Below are positions 24,544 to 32,891 of a stretch of DNA of 41,686 bases, piece after piece; position 1 is the first letter of the stretch, and the number at the start of each line of letters is the position of its first letter. Origin of the DNA: Actinomycetes bacterium (lineage in GTDB: Bacteria > Actinomycetota > Acidimicrobiia > Acidimicrobiales > RAAP-2); contig JAKATH010000012.1 of assembly GCA_021828055.1 (NCBI GenBank), forward strand, positions 1 to 41,686, given 5' to 3'. The position numbers were made by a program, and so were the translations under genes. A model generated the notes under the pieces. It searched no databases and was not told the DNA's origin. It worked only from the letters and a program-made list of their open reading frames with translations.

Positions 24544-24623
24544 GGCGCGCGCGGCGCCAGCGCGGCGGCGCGCGCGGTGCCGGCGCGGCGCCAAAGCGGC
24601 GGCGCGCGCGGCGCCAGCGCGGC
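24544..24623. repeat. 23-base GC-only tandem repeat
   Basis: Three near-identical 23-base units, beginning GGCGCGCGCGG and ending GCGCGGC, occur at 24544-24566, 24567-24589 and 24601-24623. An 11-base spacer separates the second and third. Copies one and three are identical, and copy two differs at two positions. The array lies between the starts of the divergent DUF3151 and MFS genes. The rest of 24530-24826 shows only the MFS promoter. Confidence 0.8.
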
Positions 24624-24814
24624 GACGAGCGCGGTTCGGGGAGAGCCCAGCGCCGCCTCGGGGCTGTCCCGGCCTCCGGAGCACGCAGGATGCCCGCGCG
24701 GACGACGTGGCCGGGACCGACGGGAGAAGGAAGGAGAAGGAAGAAGACGAGCGCCGTCGTCTCCCGCCTCCCTCCAGGCCGTGACGATCGGGTTCCCGGC
24801 GCCCGTCGGGCACT

Positions 24815-24829
24815 TAGACTGAGCACGTG
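24815..24829 (+). promoter_or_regulatory. Leaderless promoter of the MFS transporter gene
   Basis: TAGACT (24815-24820) is followed after six bases by the GTG at 24827. The motif and spacing are the same as at uvrA, uvrC and the M50 protease gene. No Shine-Dalgarno is visible. Confidence 0.6.
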
Positions 24830-26365
24830 CCCGCACGGACCAGACCTGTGACGAGCCGCGCCCCGAGCGAACCGGGGGAAAGCGGGCACGTGCAGCCGGG
24901 GCTCGCAGGGGCGGGCCACGCGCCCGAGGCTCGGACCGGCCTCGCGCTCCTCGTGATCCTCCTCGGGGTCGTCATGGCCGCGGTCGACACCACGATCGTG
25001 GTCCTCGCCCTGCCCGAGATCCAGCGCTCGCTGCACGTCGGGCTCTCGGGCGTGATCTGGGTGATCATCGGGTACCTGCTCGTGATCACCGTGCTCGCGA
25101 CGCAGTTCGGGCGTCTCGGCGACATGTTCGGCCGCGTCCGCATGTACGAAGCAGGCTTCGTGATCTTCATCGTCGGGTCCGCGCTCTGTGCGCTCGCGAG
25201 CGACGAGGCGACCATCATCGCGTACCGCGTTCTCCAGGGCCTTGGCGGCGCGCTCATCACGGCGAACAGCGGCGCCGTCATCGCCGACACGTTCGCGCCG
25301 GAGAAGCGTGGCCGCGCCTACGGGTACGTGTCGGTGGGTTGGAGCGTCGGTGCGATCCTCGGGATCCTCCTGGGCGGCGTCATCGTGACCTACGTCGACT
25401 GGCGCTGGATCTTCTGGATCAACGTGCCCACCGGCATCGCCGCCGTCCTCCTCGCCCTGCGGGTGCTGCGCGACGAGGGGAAGCAAGTCCGCGAGCGGGT
25501 CGACGTCCCAGGCATGCTGCTGCTCGGCGCGGGGATCTTCGGGGTCCTGTGGGCGATGACGAAGCTCTCGACGTCCTCGTTCAGCATCGAGGTGGCCGGG
25601 TTCCTCGTCGGCGGCGGCGTCCTCCTCGTGGTCTTCGTGGTGGTGGAGCACCTGACGGATTCCCCGATGCTCGACCTCTCGCTCTTCAGGATCCCGACGG
25701 TGAGCCCGACGATGCTCGCCTCGCTGTTCCAGGCGATGGCCAACTTCGCGGTGCTCTTCCTCGCCATCATGTACCTCCAAGGCGTGCGGGACCTCAGCCC
25801 GCTCCACGCCTCGCTGCTGCTCGTGCCCGGCTACCTCGTCGTCGGCTTGTCGGGCCCCGTCGCGGGTCGCCTCACCGACCGGTTGGGAGCGGTCTGGCCG
25901 GCCACGGCCGGGCTCGCCATCGAGGTCGTCGCCCTCCTCATGTTCGCCAGCCTGGGCGTGCACACCTCGGTGTGGCTCGTCGTCGCAGCGTCGATCGTGA
26001 ACGGAGTGGGCGGCGGGCTGTTCTTCCCGGCGAACACCACGGCCGTGATGCGCGCGGCGCCGCGTGAGCTGTTCGGGGTGGCATCAGGGACGCTGCGGAC
26101 GTCGAGCAACGTCGGCATGGTCTTCTCCTTCGCGGTGGCGGTGCTCGTGGCGGGCCGGGCGATCCCGCACAGTGTGGCCTTCGCGATCTTCGTGGGCACC
26201 ACCCACCTCACGCACCGGCTCGCCGGGTCGTTCACCGACGGCCTGCACGCCGCGTTCTACGCGTCGATCGCGCTTATGGTGGTCGCCGCCGCCTTGTCCG
26301 CGACGCGCGTCCTGCACTTCTGGCGCGAGCGGCAGCCGCGCGTCGAGGCCGTCGCGAGCGAATAG
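24827..26365 (+). CDS. MFS drug exporter, DHA2 (EmrB/QacA) type
   Basis: This 512-residue proton-coupled membrane exporter has a hydrophilic N-terminus of about 38 residues followed by roughly 14 hydrophobic segments, the count typical of DHA2. It has the MFS motif A loop GRLGDMFGRVRMY near 104, the DTTIVVLALPEI stretch in TM1 (motif D1), a motif C-like GAILGILLGG near 180, and WRWIFWINVP, a hallmark of the EmrB/QacA family. The start was chosen from the leaderless promoter. The substrate is unknown, and no regulator is adjacent. Confidence 0.92.
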   Translation: MPARTRPVTSRAPSEPGESGHVQPGLAGAGHAPEARTGLALLVILLGVVMAAVDTTIVVLALPEIQRSLHVGLSGVIWVIIGYLLVITVLATQFGRLGDMFGRVRMYEAGFVIFIVGSALCALASDEATIIAYRVLQGLGGALITANSGAVIADTFAPEKRGRAYGYVSVGWSVGAILGILLGGVIVTYVDWRWIFWINVPTGIAAVLLALRVLRDEGKQVRERVDVPGMLLLGAGIFGVLWAMTKLSTSSFSIEVAGFLVGGGVLLVVFVVVEHLTDSPMLDLSLFRIPTVSPTMLASLFQAMANFAVLFLAIMYLQGVRDLSPLHASLLLVPGYLVVGLSGPVAGRLTDRLGAVWPATAGLAIEVVALLMFASLGVHTSVWLVVAASIVNGVGGGLFFPANTTAVMRAAPRELFGVASGTLRTSSNVGMVFSFAVAVLVAGRAIPHSVAFAIFVGTTHLTHRLAGSFTDGLHAAFYASIALMVVAAALSATRVLHFWRERQPRVEAVASE

Positions 26366-26689
26366 CGGGCGACGTGCGTGGGCGCGCGCCGGCGTGGCCG
26401 GGCGGCTGTCGGACCTGCCGGGCCCGGGGGCCACGACAGCGACGGGCAGCGACCGGCGTCCGGCAGCGACCGGCGTCGGGCAGCGACCGGCGTCGGGCAG
26501 CACCGGCGGCGCGTCGCGGCGCGAAGAGCGCGGAGGTCTCGGCGAAATTCTTCGCGAGCTGCAAAGACAAGCGCGCGGCGCTTTGGCACACTGTGGCTGT
26601 CGGAGCAGCATCCGACGGGGGAACGGGCGCCACGAGCGGATGGTCCGCTCGGCACGAGGACGTGCGGTGTCGGAAAGGGGTCGGAGACG
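26366..26689. repeat. Intergenic stretch with a 17-base tandem repeat and a hairpin
   Basis: Four copies of a 17-base unit, GGCAGCGACCGGCGTCG with small changes, run head to tail from 26445 to about 26511. The last copy is degenerate. A hairpin GTCGGA-6-TCCGAC lies at 26599-26616. Open frames cross the region but have no coding character. The only likely gene signal is the GGAG before the ATG at 26690. Confidence 0.7.
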
Positions 26690-27037
26690 ATGGACGAGCA
26701 TCCGATCGAGCGGTTCGATCCCCTGCTGCGCAACATGCTTGCCTGGCACCTCGTCGAGGAGACCGGCGAAGGAGGCTGGGCGCTTCGGCCGGAGGTCGCA
26801 GCCCGGCTGACTCTCCTTGCCGAGTACACGAAGGGCGACGACCCGTCCGAGATCGTCTACTTCGGCCACGTCTGCGCCGGCTGCAGGTCGAACGGCCTGA
26901 CGCGCTTGCGGGACGGCCGGTACCTGTGCGACGACTGCCGGAAGGGCGCCGACCTGGCCGCTGTCGCGACGCTGCTCCCAAAGCCTGAGGCTCCGAAAGC
27001 CCGCCGCTTCAGCAGGTCCCGCCAGATCGCGAGCTGA
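26690..27037 (+). CDS. Small zinc-ribbon protein of unknown function
   Basis: The product is 115 residues. The first 65 are a mixed helical region (FDPLLRNMLAWHLVEE, then PEVAARLTLLAEY). After that, two cysteine pairs, CAGC and CDDC, are separated by about 17 residues. This spacing fits a zinc ribbon. The C-terminal end is basic (RRFSRSRQ), so nucleic-acid binding is possible but unproven. The ATG at 26690 has GGAG a few bases upstream. The frame is open further upstream through the repeat region, but that part is low-complexity. I do not recognise the family. Confidence 0.68.
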   Translation: MDEHPIERFDPLLRNMLAWHLVEETGEGGWALRPEVAARLTLLAEYTKGDDPSEIVYFGHVCAGCRSNGLTRLRDGRYLCDDCRKGADLAAVATLLPKPEAPKARRFSRSRQIAS

Positions 27038-27045
27038 TCCGGCCC

Positions 27046-27154
27046 GAGCGGGGCCCCCTGCACGCCCCCCGCCGCGGGCGCGACTGGATCGTGAGCGGGA
27101 CCCCCCCTGCACGCCCCGCCGCGCCCAGCCTTTCCGCGGGCGCGACCGGATCGT
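27046..27154. repeat. Imperfect tandem duplication upstream of the CoxL-like gene
   Basis: A unit starting GAGCGGG and ending GGATCGT occurs at 27046-27092 (47 bases) and again at 27093-27154 with about 13 extra bases inserted. Both contain CCCCCTGCACGCCCC and CGCGGGCGCGAC. It fills most of the gap between the zinc-ribbon gene and the promoter of the next gene. Confidence 0.75.
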
Positions 27155-27177
27155 CCGGACGTCCGCCGACGGGTCGA

Positions 27178-27194
27178 TAGAGTCACTGGCCGTG
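27178..27194 (+). promoter_or_regulatory. Probable leaderless promoter of the CoxL-like gene
   Basis: A TAGAGT box (27178-27183) lies 8 bases before the GTG at 27192, slightly longer than the 6-base spacing at uvrA. No Shine-Dalgarno is visible. Confidence 0.5.
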
Positions 27195-29504
27195 CAGACG
27201 CCTGGAACTTCGACCGTGAGCGTCCTGGGCCACCGAGTCGAGCGCCGCGAGGACCCGCCGCTGCTCACCGGCGAGGCCGAGTACCTCGCAGACCTGCGGC
27301 CCGACGGGATGCTCCACGCGGTCTTCGTGCGCTCGACCGTCGCGCACGGGGAACTGCGGGGGGTGGAGGTCGCCGACGCGCTCGCGCGGCCTGGCGTGGT
27401 CGCCGCGTTCAGCGCTGAGGACCTCGGGCTGCCGGACATCCCCGAGTGGCCCCGGCCCGAGGGGCCGCCCCGCCCCGAGCTCGCGCGGCCATGCCTTGCG
27501 AAGGGCCGTGTCCGCTTCGTCGGGGAGGCGGTGGCGGTGGTGGTGGCCGAGTCGGCGGCGGCCGCCGTCGACGCGGCGGAGCTGGTCGTCGTGGACGTGG
27601 ACCCGCTGCCTCCGGTCATGGACCCGCTGGACGCGCTCGAGCCCGACGCGCCGCAGCTGTTCCCGCGGTTCGGGTCGAACGTGGTGCTCGAGGCCGACCC
27701 TCCCGTCGCCGACGCCGTCTCCGGCGCCGAGGTGGTCGTGCGGGCTCGCTTCGTGAACCAGCGCGTCGCGGCCGTGCCGATGGAGCCGAACGGGACGCTC
27801 GTGATCCCCACTCCGGAAGGGGGTCTCGACTGCGTGATGAGCTGCCAGGCGCCGTTCCTCGTGCGTCGCGGGATCGCCCGTGCGCTGGGGCTCGGGGAAG
27901 AGAGCGTGCGGGTGCGCACGGTCGCGGTGGGCGGCGGGTTCGGCGCCAAGGGCGGCGTCTACCCGGAGCAGGTCGTCGTCGCGGCGCTCGCCGCACGGCT
28001 CGGCCGGCCCGTCCGCCACGTGGAGACGCGCTCGGAGAACCTCGTCGCCATGAGCCAGGGGCGCAGCCAGGTCCAGGACGTGGCGCTCGGGGCGCGTCGG
28101 GACGGGACGATCGTGGGGCTCGAGGCGAGGACGGTGACCGACATGGGGGCGTACCCCTGGCGCGGTGCCATCCCGTTTCGAACCGCGCGGCTGATGGCCA
28201 CCGGCGTCTACCGGATCCCGCGTCTCGCGCTCACCTCGCTCGGCGTGGTCACCAACGCCACGCCGATCGGTCCCTACCGCGGCGCGGGACGTCCGGAGGC
28301 GACGGCGATGCTCGAGCGCGCAATCGACATGCTGGCTGCCGAGCTGGGCAAGGACCCCGTCGAGGTGCGGCGCGTGAACATGCTCGCGCCCGGCGATTTC
28401 CCGTACACGACGGGCACCGGCGCGGTCTACGACAGCGGCGACTACGGGCGCGCGCTCGACAGGGTGCTCGCGCTCGCCGGGTACGACGCCGTCCGCGCCG
28501 AGCAGGCGGACCGGCGCCGCCGCGCGGACCCGGTGGCTCTCGGACTCGGCCTCTCGACCTTCGTGGAGGTGAGCGGCTCGGGGGGTGAGTACGGCGGTGT
28601 GTCGATCGGCGAGGACGGGGTGGTCGTCGTCACCACCGGCGCGTCGCCGCACGGCCAGGGCCTCGCGACGTCGCTGGCCCAGATCGTGGGGGCGGAGCTC
28701 GGCGTCGGCGTGGACCGCGTCCGCGTCGTCCACTCGGACACGGCCCTCGTGCCCGAGGGCGTCGGCACCTTCGGGTCCCGTTCCGGGCAGCTCGCCGGCA
28801 GCGCGGCGCTCGTCGCCGCTCGCGCCGTCGTGGAACAGGCCCGCGCGCTCGCCTCCGGGCTCCTCGAGGCGGCACCGGCGGACCTCGTCGTGGTCGGCGG
28901 CGGCCTGGCGGTCGCGGGCGTGCCCGCGAGCGCGCTCACCTGGGCGGAGCTTGCGGCGGCCGCGCCGGAAGGCCGGCTGCACTCCGAGGGCGACTTCACA
29001 CAGGACCTCGGCACGTACCCGTTCGGGGCGCATCTGGCGGTCGTGGAGGTCGACACCGAGACCGGCCGGGTCTCGCTCGTGCGGCTCGTCGCCGTCGACG
29101 ACTGCGGGATCGTCGTGAACCCGATGATCGTCGAGGGGCAGGTGCACGGGGGGCTGGCCCAGGGCGTCGCTCAGGCGCTCTTCGAAGAGGTCCGCTACGA
29201 CGGGCTCGGGAACCCGCTGACGGCGACCCTCGCCGACTACGGCATGCCGAGCGCCGCCGAGCTCCCCTCCTTCGAGCTGGACGGGACCGAGACCCGCTCG
29301 CCTCGCAACCCCCTCGGGATGAAGGGGGTCGGCGAGTCGGGCACGGTCGGTTCCACCGCCGCCGTCCAGAACGCGGTCGTGGACGCGCTGTCGCCGTTCG
29401 GCGTCCGGCACCTCGACATGCCGCTCACCGCCGAGCGTGTCTGGCGTGCCATCCGCACCGCCGACGCCTCCGCCCGCCCAGCCGGACCGGCCGGCCGGTC
29501 GTAG
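27192..29504 (+). CDS. Molybdenum hydroxylase large subunit (CoxL / xanthine dehydrogenase family), orphan
   Basis: The product is 770 residues, the usual length for the molybdopterin-cytosine-dinucleotide subunit of aldehyde oxidase, xanthine dehydrogenase and form II CoxL-type enzymes. It has the N-terminal a/b hammerhead domain (about 15-135), then FGAKGG near 250, PYRGAGRPEA at 361-370 and GMKGVGESG near 715 with the catalytic-type Glu. The active-site loop is PYRGAGR, not the AYXCSFR of true aerobic CO dehydrogenase, so CO oxidation is unlikely. The FAD (medium) and 2Fe-2S (small) subunits are not beside it, nor are MoCo maturation genes. It must use partners encoded elsewhere or act differently. 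The substrate is unknown. Confidence 0.92.
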   Translation: MQTPGTSTVSVLGHRVERREDPPLLTGEAEYLADLRPDGMLHAVFVRSTVAHGELRGVEVADALARPGVVAAFSAEDLGLPDIPEWPRPEGPPRPELARPCLAKGRVRFVGEAVAVVVAESAAAAVDAAELVVVDVDPLPPVMDPLDALEPDAPQLFPRFGSNVVLEADPPVADAVSGAEVVVRARFVNQRVAAVPMEPNGTLVIPTPEGGLDCVMSCQAPFLVRRGIARALGLGEESVRVRTVAVGGGFGAKGGVYPEQVVVAALAARLGRPVRHVETRSENLVAMSQGRSQVQDVALGARRDGTIVGLEARTVTDMGAYPWRGAIPFRTARLMATGVYRIPRLALTSLGVVTNATPIGPYRGAGRPEATAMLERAIDMLAAELGKDPVEVRRVNMLAPGDFPYTTGTGAVYDSGDYGRALDRVLALAGYDAVRAEQADRRRRADPVALGLGLSTFVEVSGSGGEYGGVSIGEDGVVVVTTGASPHGQGLATSLAQIVGAELGVGVDRVRVVHSDTALVPEGVGTFGSRSGQLAGSAALVAARAVVEQARALASGLLEAAPADLVVVGGGLAVAGVPASALTWAELAAAAPEGRLHSEGDFTQDLGTYPFGAHLAVVEVDTETGRVSLVRLVAVDDCGIVVNPMIVEGQVHGGLAQGVAQALFEEVRYDGLGNPLTATLADYGMPSAAELPSFELDGTETRSPRNPLGMKGVGESGTVGSTAAVQNAVVDALSPFGVRHLDMPLTAERVWRAIRTADASARPAGPAGRS

Positions 29505-29514
29505 GCTGCGTCGC

Positions 29515-29589
29515 ATGCTTTTCCTCATTCGCAAGCTGCTCCGACTGCTGCAGTTCCGTCGCGAGCAGCGCCGGCGATCTCGTCGCTGA
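29515..29589 (+). CDS. 24-residue basic peptide (leaderless small gene)
   Basis: An ATG at 29515 opens a 25-codon frame. It encodes a hydrophobic N-terminus (MLFLIRKLLRLLQF) and an Arg-rich end (EQRRRSRR), so an amphipathic, cationic, membrane-associating peptide is expected. TAGGCT (29502-29507) stands 7 bases before the ATG, the same leaderless arrangement as its neighbours. This box overlaps the stop codon of the CoxL-like gene. The stop lies 13 bases before the BrkB-family GTG. The peptide may therefore deliver ribosomes to that gene, which has no strong Shine-Dalgarno. It is too short to classify by homology. Confidence 0.55.
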   Translation: MLFLIRKLLRLLQFRREQRRRSRR

Positions 29590-29602
29590 CGCGTCGGGCG
29601 AC

Positions 29603-30544
29603 GTGGCACGCCCGCCCCGCGCGGGGGCGCCCCGTGCCATTCGGGCGGCGACCGTCCGCGCGCTGATCGAGCGCGTCCGCCGGGACCGGGTCTCCGTCTC
29701 CGCAGGGAGCCTCGCCTACCACGGCTTCTTTGCGTTCTTCCCGGCGGTGATCGCCGCCCTGGGCGTCCTCACGCTCGTGCACGCCGGCGCCGGGACGGTC
29801 CACCATGTGGTCCACGGCATCGCGAAGGCGCTCCCCCCCGGCGCGGCGGGCGTCTTCGAGGGCGCGGTGCGCGCCGCCACCAGGCGAGACGAGGGATCGG
29901 CCGTCGCGGTGATCATCGGCACCGTGGTGGCGCTGTGGAGCGCCACGAGCGCGGCCGCCGTGCTGCAGCAGGTCCTCGACGTCGCGTACGGGGTGCCGAT
30001 CGATCGGAAGTACGTGGCACGCCGGGCCCGCGGGCTGTCGCTCCTTGCGCTGACCGGCGTGCTCGGGGGCCTCGCCGCGGCGCTGGTGGTCTTCGGCCAG
30101 CCGATCGGGGCGGCGATCCGCGGGACGTTCCCCTCCGGCGGGGCGGGCTTCACGGTCTCCTGGACGATCTTCAGGTGGGTCGCCGCGACCGCTTCCATCT
30201 CGGTGCTGTTCTCCAGCTACTACGCGTTCGGCCCGAACCGGAAAGGGGCGCGCTGGAGGTGGGTCACACCTGGGAGCCTCTTCGCGACCACGGTGTTCCT
30301 CGCTGGGTCGCTCGGGTTCTCCTTCTACGTCAGCACGTTCGGCTCGTACGCGAAGACCTACGGGAGCTTCGCGGGTGTGGCCATCTTCATCTTCTGGCTG
30401 TACCTGACCTCGCTCGCGGTGCTGGTCGGCGGCGAGCTGAACGCCGAGCTCGAACGCGCGGGAGACCCGGGAGCCGGGGAGGCGACCGCACGTCAGCCCT
30501 CGTCAGAAGATCGCGAGGCCGGGGCTCGCCGGTCGGCGGGCTGA
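29603..30544 (+). CDS. YihY/BrkB family membrane protein
   Basis: This 313-residue polytopic protein has the family's features: SAGSLAYHGFFAFFPAVIA in the first membrane segment, WSATSAAAVLQQVLDVAYGVP, and SFAGVAIFIFWLYLTSLAVLVGGELNAELE at the last segment. About six membrane helices span residues 32-290. The polar tail after residue 290 is antisense to the end of the MMPL gene for 52 bases. The BrkB name comes from a Bordetella serum-resistance locus, but the general function is unknown and it is not an RNase. The GTG at 29603 follows the small peptide gene by 13 bases. Confidence 0.9.
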   Translation: MARPPRAGAPRAIRAATVRALIERVRRDRVSVSAGSLAYHGFFAFFPAVIAALGVLTLVHAGAGTVHHVVHGIAKALPPGAAGVFEGAVRAATRRDEGSAVAVIIGTVVALWSATSAAAVLQQVLDVAYGVPIDRKYVARRARGLSLLALTGVLGGLAAALVVFGQPIGAAIRGTFPSGGAGFTVSWTIFRWVAATASISVLFSSYYAFGPNRKGARWRWVTPGSLFATTVFLAGSLGFSFYVSTFGSYAKTYGSFAGVAIFIFWLYLTSLAVLVGGELNAELERAGDPGAGEATARQPSSEDREAGARRSAG

Positions 30545-32805
30545 CCCGACGCGGCACCAGCGAGCGGCGAGCCGTCCCCACCCGCGTGGTCGCCGGCTCC
30601 GCGGCCGGCGGCCCATGCCGGCCCGACTCGGCCCGGCGCTCCCGGCGCTCCCGTCGCTCCCGGCGCTCCCGTCGCTCCCGGCGCTCCCGTCGCTCCCGGC
30701 GCTCCCGGCGCAGAGGAGGTGGGCGCCTGGTCGCCGTGGCCCGGCCACCAGGCTCGGTGGCCGATGAGGGCCGTGAGCGACGGCGTGAGGAACATGGCCA
30801 TCACGAACGCCGCTGCGACGATCCCGAAGGAGATCGCGAAGCCCATCTGGGTGAGCGTGGCCCCTCCGGCCAGCGTGAGCGACGCGAAGGTGCCCGCGAG
30901 GATGAGCCCCGCGGAGGCGATCGTGGGACCCGCGTGGCGCACGGCCATGGCCGCGGCCGCGTGCGGACCCTGCCCGGCGCGCGCCTCTTCGCGCAGCCGC
31001 GACACCATCAGGATGTTGTAGTCGGTGCCGAGCGCGACCACGAAGAGGTACATGACGATCGGCAGGATGAAGGTGAGCCCGGCGGTGCCGTGCTGGAACA
31101 CGAGGACGGTCGCGCCGAGGGTGCCCCCGAAGCCGAGCCCCACGGCCCCCATCAGGTACCAGGGAGCGACCGCGCTTCGCAGCAGCAACGCGAGGATGAG
31201 GAGGATCAGCACGGCGGCGACCGGGAACACGAGCGCGTAGTCGTGCCCCATGGCCGCCTGGAGGTCCACGTAGACCGAGGTGATGCCGCCGATGAGCGGC
31301 CTGGTGCCGGCAGGCGCGCGGTCCGCAGCGCCTTGCAGCGGCCCGCGCACCGTGGCCATCGCCGCATTGGACTGCGCAGGATGCGTGAGCACCACGCGGA
31401 AGTCCGCCACCGTGCCGTGCTCGGCGACCCGAGCGGGCGCGACGGTGGCGACCCCCCGCACGTGGGAGAGGCTGGCCCCGAAGGCGGTGAGCGCTGCGGC
31501 GGGGATCCTCGTCTGATCGGTGGACTCGAGGTACACGTCGGTCGGATCGGCGGCACCGGCCGCGTAGCCGCGAAGGAGCACTTTCGAGTACAGAGCGGAC
31601 TCGGTGGACGATGTCTTGCCCGATGTGAGTGTGAACGACGGGTGGAAGCTGAACGCGGCAGCGGCCAGCGCGACGAGCACGCCGCCGCTCACGGCGGCGA
31701 ACCGGCCGGGACGGCGGCCCAGCGCGCTCCCGATTGCCTGGAAACGGGGCGCCTCCGGCTCGCGCTGGAATGCACGCGAGGGCCAGAACACCCGCGTCCC
31801 GAGCAGGGACACGATCGCGGGGACGAGCGTGAGGCCCGCGAGGAGCGTGGTCGCGACCGCGACCGCGAGCGCCGGGCCCAGTGAGCGGAAGAGGGTGATG
31901 CTGGACAGCGTCAACGCCAGGAAGGCGATGATGACGGCGCCAGCGGCGGTCGCGATCGCCGGGCCGACCCGCGTGATCGCCTCGACCATGGCGTCCTTCG
32001 CCTCGGCGCCGGCGCGCAGGCGTTCCCGGTAGCGGAACATGAGGAAGAGGACGTAGTCGGTGCCTACGCCGAAGAGGACGACGATGAGCATCGTCGACAC
32101 GGTGCTGTCGATGTGCAGCCCGAACGCCTCGCTCATGGACGCGATCAGGCCGTCTGCGATCTGCGACACGACCCCGATCGCGAGCACCGGAAGGAGCGCG
32201 ATCACCGGGCTGCGGAAGATGAGGAGCAGGAGCGCCAGGATGAGACCGATCGTCGCGATGGCCACCACCTTCGCGGCGTTGGTCCCGGACTTCTGCTGGT
32301 CGACGTAGGTCGCGGCGCTCCCGGTGACCCCCGCCCGCAGGACGCTTCCCCCCATGAGGGAGGCGACGTCCTGGCGGATCGTGAGGACCGCGTCGGTCTG
32401 CGCCGTCGTGAGCTGCCCCTGAGCGTTCGGCATCTGCACGGGGATGACCCCGACGAGGCCGTTCTTGGAGACGATCGCCGGTTCGACCGTGCTCACTGCG
32501 TCGATGCGACGCGCAGCGAGCACGCGCTGGGCGCGGTCGAGCACCGACACGTCACCAGGGGTGAGGGGCCGGCCGTTCTTCGACTCGACGACCACCAGCA
32601 CTGCGGGGGTCCCGGCCTGCGGGAACGCCTTCTTCTGGAGGTTGGCCGCCTGCACCGACTGGTAGTGGCTCGGAAGGAAGGAGACTTCGCTCGATGTCGT
32701 CGTGAGCTTCGGCGCGAGGCCGACGATGATCGCCGCGGCCACCACCCACAACCCGATGACGCGCCACGGGTGGCCTACGACTGCCCGGCTGAGCATCCTG
32801 AACAT
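30493..32805 (-). CDS. MMPL-family (RND superfamily) membrane transporter
   Basis: This is a protein of 770 residues and about 12 membrane segments in two halves. Each half has one helix, a large extracytoplasmic domain and five helices. Family signatures are GVGTDYVLFLMFRYRERL near 250 and the equivalent ALGTDYNILMVSRLREE in the second half, where the buried Asp/Tyr pair relays protons. MMPL proteins export lipids or drugs. The C-terminal tail (about 710-770) contains collagen-like GAPGAT repeats and does not belong to the family. The ATG at 32805 has GGAGGA upstream at a loose distance. An ATG at 32796 is an alternative. It is divergent from a TetR gene that probably controls it. Confidence 0.93.
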   Translation of the reverse strand: MFRMLSRAVVGHPWRVIGLWVVAAAIIVGLAPKLTTTSSEVSFLPSHYQSVQAANLQKKAFPQAGTPAVLVVVESKNGRPLTPGDVSVLDRAQRVLAARRIDAVSTVEPAIVSKNGLVGVIPVQMPNAQGQLTTAQTDAVLTIRQDVASLMGGSVLRAGVTGSAATYVDQQKSGTNAAKVVAIATIGLILALLLLIFRSPVIALLPVLAIGVVSQIADGLIASMSEAFGLHIDSTVSTMLIVVLFGVGTDYVLFLMFRYRERLRAGAEAKDAMVEAITRVGPAIATAAGAVIIAFLALTLSSITLFRSLGPALAVAVATTLLAGLTLVPAIVSLLGTRVFWPSRAFQREPEAPRFQAIGSALGRRPGRFAAVSGGVLVALAAAAFSFHPSFTLTSGKTSSTESALYSKVLLRGYAAGAADPTDVYLESTDQTRIPAAALTAFGASLSHVRGVATVAPARVAEHGTVADFRVVLTHPAQSNAAMATVRGPLQGAADRAPAGTRPLIGGITSVYVDLQAAMGHDYALVFPVAAVLILLILALLLRSAVAPWYLMGAVGLGFGGTLGATVLVFQHGTAGLTFILPIVMYLFVVALGTDYNILMVSRLREEARAGQGPHAAAAMAVRHAGPTIASAGLILAGTFASLTLAGGATLTQMGFAISFGIVAAAFVMAMFLTPSLTALIGHRAWWPGHGDQAPTSSAPGAPGATGAPGATGAPGATGAPGAPGRVGPAWAAGRGAGDHAGGDGSPLAGAASGQPADRRAPASRSSDEG
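30634..30705. repeat. 9-base tandem repeat encoding the MMPL collagen-like tail
   Basis: Eight 9-base units, CGGCGCTCC alternating with CGTCGCTCC, run head to tail. On the minus strand they encode Gly-Ala-Pro and Gly-Ala-Thr triplets in frame. Unit identity is nearly complete, which suggests recent expansion or an unstable tract. Confidence 0.88.
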
Positions 32806-32891
32806 GGGCTCGCGTCCTCCGTCCTCCCCCCTGTCGTCCCGCGCGGACCGCCGTGCTGCGCTCCCACCTCGCGGCGCCGGCCAGCGGGGAT

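Noticed and set aside
24524-25963. A long N-terminal extension of the DUF3151 gene on the minus strand
   Set aside because: It would be antisense to the MFS gene and is highly charged low-complexity sequence. The family N-terminus and the AGGAGG support a start at 24523.
27192-29504. Aerobic CO dehydrogenase large subunit (coxL form I)
   Set aside because: The active-site loop is PYRGAGR instead of AYXCSFR, and there are no coxM or coxS neighbours, so only the broad molybdenum hydroxylase family is claimed.
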